Position numbers and translations under genes: made by a program. From positions 1 to 51,499 of the forward strand of contig JAHBMJ010000285.1 in NCBI GenBank assembly GCA_018398765.1: 51,499 nucleotides of DNA, written 5' to 3'. Shown here piece by piece: positions 47,479-51,499 of the stretch. Position 1 is the stretch's first letter, and every line of letters begins with the position of its first letter. A model generated the notes under the pieces. The model was given only the letters and a program-made list of their open reading frames with translations. It was not told where the DNA came from and searched no databases. The DNA comes from Chromera velia. Taxonomy: Eukaryota > Sar > Chromeraceae.

Positions 47479-47868
47479 ACTGTGTCTGACCTGAGAAACA
47501 GGAACAAGTCCCCTCTAGGGCTTGATGTGAACAAAATCGCCTCTATCCAAGCTACTGAGACCACCCTCTTCCTTGCGAAGAAACCGGGTATCAGGAGACC
47601 TGTGAAAGGCAAGTACTTTGGCTACTTTCTCTCATTTGAGACCAAACACCTGCGTGCCCTCTTCGTCCACACTCATCTCCTCCCTCTGGATCTAGCTGTC
47701 TCTACCCCTCTTCGCTGGAATCCCTACATCGGAGACTTCACAGATACGTGTGCACGAATTGCATCTCTGGATCTTGTGCCTCTCGAACCCCATCGCCTAC
47801 ACCTACCTAGCAACAGCCACGAATACGCCTTCACTCCTATCCCCTTCGGCCAATCCACTGACGAGTAG
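47479..47868 (+). other. open frame in the retroelement leader, unknown
   Basis: About 128 codons open after a TAA at 47470, with no ATG near the start. The composition is protein-like (for example YFGYFLSFETKHLRALFVH), but no family is recognised. It could be coding sequence of the element, a captured fragment, or LTR sequence open by chance. Confidence 0.3.
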
Positions 47869-48094
47869 ATTGCTCCAAAACCCAGATTGAACAGGACCAG
47901 AACGTGAAGCGCTGTCAAAATCGCTGACAAGTCTCCCTTTCTGTCCTCTGTATAGATTTCTCATCCGACAGGAATTCATCGCGAAGCGCTGTCAAATTTT
48001 CTTTCTTTCTTCCCCTTTTTCTTTATACTTCGACAAAATACTTCCCACTCAAGGAAACAGACAGAAAAGACCACCCATCAACTTTAACCAGAGC

Positions 48095-48421
48095 ATGGCT
48101 TAGACAACCAAGGTACTCAAAGCCGTTGTTGGTTCCCCTCCCGATAGAGCAGTTTCCGAAAGAGAGGAACAAGCCCGCCTCCTTGCTAAGGAAGCCCTCG
48201 AAAGGAATGCTGCCTTCGTAAGCAACCCATAAAACTTGAGCGTCTTCTTGTTAGACCAGTACAGCTATCAAGTCTGGGCCCATAACCGACAGTCCTCTCT
48301 CGCTCTGAAGGCTCTTGGCCTTGATACCACCCCCCAAGAGAAATTTATCTGCATTCAACACCTACAGCTTTCCCCTTACCTTGTGTCCAACAGTAGGTGG
48401 GTCTGGCCGTATTCTGACTGA
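48095..48421 (+). pseudogene. pre-gag frame of the retroelement, two in-frame stops
   Basis: ATG 48095 is followed two codons later by TAG at 48101 and, further on, by TAA at 48230. Between and after these the same frame reads like protein: REEQARLLAKEALERNAAF, then YQVWAHNRQSSLALKALGL, ending WVWPYSD before TGA. It ends 27 bp before the gag ATG. It may be an extra element protein or part of an originally longer Gag. No family is recognised. Confidence 0.45.
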
Positions 48422-48447
48422 TTCCGATCCCCTTCGATAGAATTACG

Positions 48448-50237
48448 ATGCCCGCGCATAACACCAGGCTGGCAAAAGCGAAGGCAAAAGCTCTAGCAAA
48501 CGCTGTAGCAAAGGCAAAGGCAAAAGGTCTTGCAAAGGCCGCCGCTCCCAAACTGAAAGCTAAAGCTAAAGCTAAAGGCAAAGCCAAAGCTAAAGCCAAG
48601 GCTGCTCTCCCACTTGTTGCTCCTTCAGACCCAGCCCAACCCAACGCCAACCAGAACGAGGATCCACATGCAGATGGAGAAGCAGTAGGACAAAATCCTC
48701 AGGCTGAACATCCCGACGTCCAGATGGGAGTAGCAGCACCAGCAAACCCCAACCCAGAAGAAGAAGAAGAAGTACAAGAAGTACTGATGAACGAAGGAGA
48801 ACAACAGGGGGCTTCCAGACACAACGACCAGCCTCCAAGGGGACCCCCGCCTCAGTCAGTGCTCAGTAGCATTGACCCCCAATTTAAATTATATTATTCC
48901 TCAGAGACCTGCAGACTCAGGGATTTATCTTTAGGTTGGACGGACAGGGGAATGTCGTCCCTGTACGCATGGATACCAATTACTCTCCCGACATTCCCGA
49001 GACTCCCACCAGACATCGTCTCTCCCCAAGAGCACATACCGAATCGCGGCCTACAAGAGACATACCAAAAGTGAAAGTAGACCTTCCTTCCTTCTCGGGA
49101 GATCGAACACAAACAAGGGCATATTGGGGGAGGATGATTCGTCTCTACAATCGGATGCAATGGAATTTCCTCGACTTCAGAGACATGTACTTTCCCTCCA
49201 CACTCGCGGGTAGAGCCAAAACCTGGTACGATCAACTTCCTCCTGGGAAGTTGCTTCTCATCAGCTCCCTTGCACAGCTCACAGACCTCTTCCTGAACGA
49301 ATACAAATTAACAGAAGCAAATCAAGACTCAGCAGAAGAAAAGCTTTTTTCCCTCAAACAGAAAGTTACTGAGTCACTCGAAGATTATGCAAACAGGTAT
49401 CGAAATCTATGCAGTGAGAGCGGAAAGGACATAGACGCGTCAACTGTCACTAAACACTTCGTGAAAGGAGTTGTTAACGAGACAGTGAGAGTTGCACTGA
49501 GAATAAAAGATTACTCTTCGTTTCAAGAACTTCTCTTGGATATAAAGAAATACTCTTCTGTAACTCCGGCAACATATCAGGTCTCTGTTTCCAGTGCAAA
49601 AATAGGAAGGACGGGACCCCCGGGGGAAAGATTGGAAATCACCTACCCAGACAGTGATGATGTACCCATGCAAGATGTCCTACAAAGAACCTCTGTAGTA
49701 AACGTTGCAAACATCGCACACGAAATACTGCAGTCAAGGGCACACTGTCAGTGTACCAAATGTGCAGGGACCAAGACACACACTATGAATGGATGCACGC
49801 TTCCACCCGAGATAGAATGTAACTATTGTCACAAGAAAGGATGTATCAGAGCTGCATACCAAATCAAGAGAAAGGATGAGATGGCAGCTGAAAGAACAGA
49901 AAGAGATCAGAGAGGAAGAGAACAGTACATTCAAAACACAGACAGAGATCAAAGGGACACAAATGGATGGGGAGGACCAATGCAAGGACCACCGAGAAAA
50001 TTTGAAGGAAACAGTGGTAGGACACTCAGACCCTACCAAACATACCGCCCCTTCCCTCCCAATAGATACCCATCTAAGCCGTGGAATCGACCGCATATGA
50101 ATCTACCAGCGCCTCGAACTCCATTCTCGATGTCGAAGCCGATGAGACCGAATCACACCATTCCCCAACCTCCGCCTCGACTGGCAACCCATGCGAATGC
50201 CATTCCAGTGAACCAAAACCAAGGACAAAAACACTGA
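48448..50237 (+). pseudogene. gag: retrotransposon Gag, frame change near 48936
   Basis: ATG 48448 opens a frame with a Lys/Ala-rich N-terminus (repeated KAKAKA) and an acidic stretch, open to about 49074. The main Gag homology continues in the next frame from about 48936 to TGA 50237, so a -1 shift or small indel separates the halves. No classic X XXY YYZ slippery site is seen at the junction, which favours a mutation. The second part has the retrotransposon Gag core (FSGDRTQTRAYW, LAGRAKTWYDQL, FLNEYKL, SLEDYANRYRNLC). Near 49740-49860 there is a Cys-rich nucleic-acid-binding region containing CNYCHKKGCIRAAY, in which the usual His and last Cys of a CCHC knuckle are replaced by Cys and Tyr. 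The tail is Arg/Gln/Pro-rich. Confidence 0.75.
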
Positions 50238-50283
50238 GGCGTGTGCAGTTCCGAGGCAACTGCACACGAATAAAAAGCCTCAA

Positions 50284-51499
50284 ATGAAAGAGGACCGAAA
50301 ACAACCCGACCCTTCACCTCTTCCTTCTGCTCTCATTGCTCATATCAGACTTTCTTCACCAGGTGTAGGACTCTTCATTTCTCTTTCTAAAGAAGAAACT
50401 CCTTCTACAGTTGCTCTTATTAACACGGGGGCCGAAGTCTCTTTATTGCACACAAAAGTCTTTTGACGTCTCAGGAAAGAAATACCAGGTTTGACTGTAC
50501 AAAGAATTCCACTGACTATAAAAAGGGAAGGGGGACAAGAATTGGGAAATGAAGGGTCCGTCTCTCTGTGGGTAAACATAGAAGGGAAGATGAAAAAACA
50601 CAGATTTTACATTTTTTCTTCTATCAAAAATGAATGTATTCTCGGAAAGTCGTTTTGTAATGAACATATTTTGTCTCTCTCTTTCAACCCCGACGTCCTT
50701 CGGCTGAAAGGAGAAGGAGAAAATCCATGTGGGATTTCTCTCCGCCCTGTAGAAATTCTCAGGAAAGAAAAACAGTTTATCCAGTCACCTCTCTTCCTTC
50801 CAAGAAAAGAAACTCTCCCTCCTTCCTCTTTCTCTCATGTGTCTATCTCCCTACCTGACGATTCTGTGATTCCCAATGGAAGTGTTGTACATGTAGAGGG
50901 CAGTTTGGGACGATATGCACCCATGGGGATTTATCTACATGACAGCGTGGGAAAGATAGAAGATCGAAGTGTTCATATTGCTCTGATCAATGCTACATGT
51001 CGATCTTTCACTTTCTCTCCTAATTTCCGTCTTGCATATGTATCTATTTGTGGAACTGAAGCCTTAGGAGAAGAAAATCAAGCGTTTTCAACCATCTGTA
51101 CAGAAAACAACGAGGGTGGAAAAAAGGATAAGAGGGTGCGACAAGACTGCAATATATCCGCAGCACAAATGTCTATGTCAGAAGATTCACAAGAAAAAGA
51201 AAAGGACAAACTTCTTCCAGAAGAAAAAGAAGAAGCGATTAAACAAATCAAGGAGACGGTTGAGAAGGCCAGGAATTTGAACCCAGAAGAAAAGAAGAGA
51301 TTGGAGCTTCTACTATTAGAGTTCACTTCCCTTTTTCCAACTAAGCGAAACCCGGGATCATTGGGAGAAATCGAACATACCATAGAAACGAACACAGAAG
51401 AACTAGTTTTCATCAGACCTAGACAGGTACCGCATGCGCTCAAAGAAAAGGTAGAAGAACAAATAAATAATTGGTTGCAGTCAGGAGTAATCACAGAAA
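50284..51499 (+). pseudogene. pol: retrotransposon protease and start of reverse transcriptase, cut by window end
   Basis: ATG 50284 opens 60 codons to TGA 50464-50466. The same frame then stays open without a stop from 50467 to the window end (344 codons), so it is one polyprotein with a single premature stop. The protease signature reads ALINTGAEVSLL: the catalytic Asp of the D-T-G triad is Asn (AAC at 50422). A later ILGKSF fits the second conserved protease motif. Around 51300-51499 the frame matches the region leading into Ty3/gypsy reverse transcriptase, with FPTKRNPG, IEHTIET, RPRQVP and SGVITE. The catalytic reverse transcriptase residues lie beyond the window. Confidence 0.8.

Larger units (their letters stand above)
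47400..51499 (+). mobile_element. Ty3/gypsy-type LTR retrotransposon, 5' part, degraded
   Basis: Consecutive plus-strand frames for a pre-gag frame, Gag, a retropepsin-like protease and the start of reverse transcriptase, in the order of Ty3/gypsy elements. The window ends inside reverse transcriptase. Gag has a frame change, the protease has lost its catalytic Asp and is followed by a stop, and the pre-gag frame has two stops, so this copy looks inactive. The left boundary is a guess. Confidence 0.8.

Overview
The window looks like nuclear DNA of a unicellular eukaryote, most likely a chromerid-type alveolate alga (Chromera or Vitrella-like). This is inferred from intron-dense genes with long low-complexity exons, a very large leucine-rich-repeat protein, a tubulin-tyrosine-ligase-like (TTLL) enzyme, Ty3/gypsy retroelements and abundant microsatellites. 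The species was not proven. Genes were rebuilt by hand from splice sites, reading phase and family motifs. No transcript data were available.

Layout. (1) 788-6223, plus strand: a six-exon leucine-rich-repeat gene of about 1054 residues. (2) 7191-19279, minus strand, tail-to-tail with the first: an 18-exon TTLL gene of about 2100 residues. It has a long disordered N-terminus and a complete TTL ATP-grasp core that carries a large insertion and one assembly gap. (3) 20411-29477: a 9.07-kb AT-rich, repeat-rich block bounded by a perfect 59-bp inverted repeat. It holds small plus-strand exons and a reading frame with five in-frame stops, and is a candidate DNA transposon. (4) 29600-32760: retroelement debris, including the end of a Ty3/gypsy pol, and shared repeat modules. 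(5) 33085-33801, plus strand: an intact gene for a secreted protein with a TPS repeat tail. (6) 34236-34878: a fold-back repeat. (7) 36152-43827, minus strand: a 12-exon Sec16-like gene (COPII coat assembly at ER exit sites) of about 1267 residues. (8) 44589-46640: a hairpin-bearing 200-bp direct repeat and a 48-bp minisatellite. (9) 47400 to the window end: the 5' part of a Ty3/gypsy element (pre-gag frame, gag, protease, start of reverse transcriptase) with inactivating changes.

The three large genes have unrelated functions: an LRR protein of unknown role, a tubulin-modifying enzyme for cilia or cytoskeleton, and an ER export factor. No operon-like system was found. The most unusual signal is in the splice sites. 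Of 32 donors whose phases I could reconcile, 19 have C at intron position +3, mostly GTCAGT or GTCGGT rather than GTAAGT or GTGAGT. Several of these are embedded in iterated GTCA/GTCG tetranucleotides. Intronic microsatellites are pyrimidine-rich on the transcribed-sense strand of each gene.
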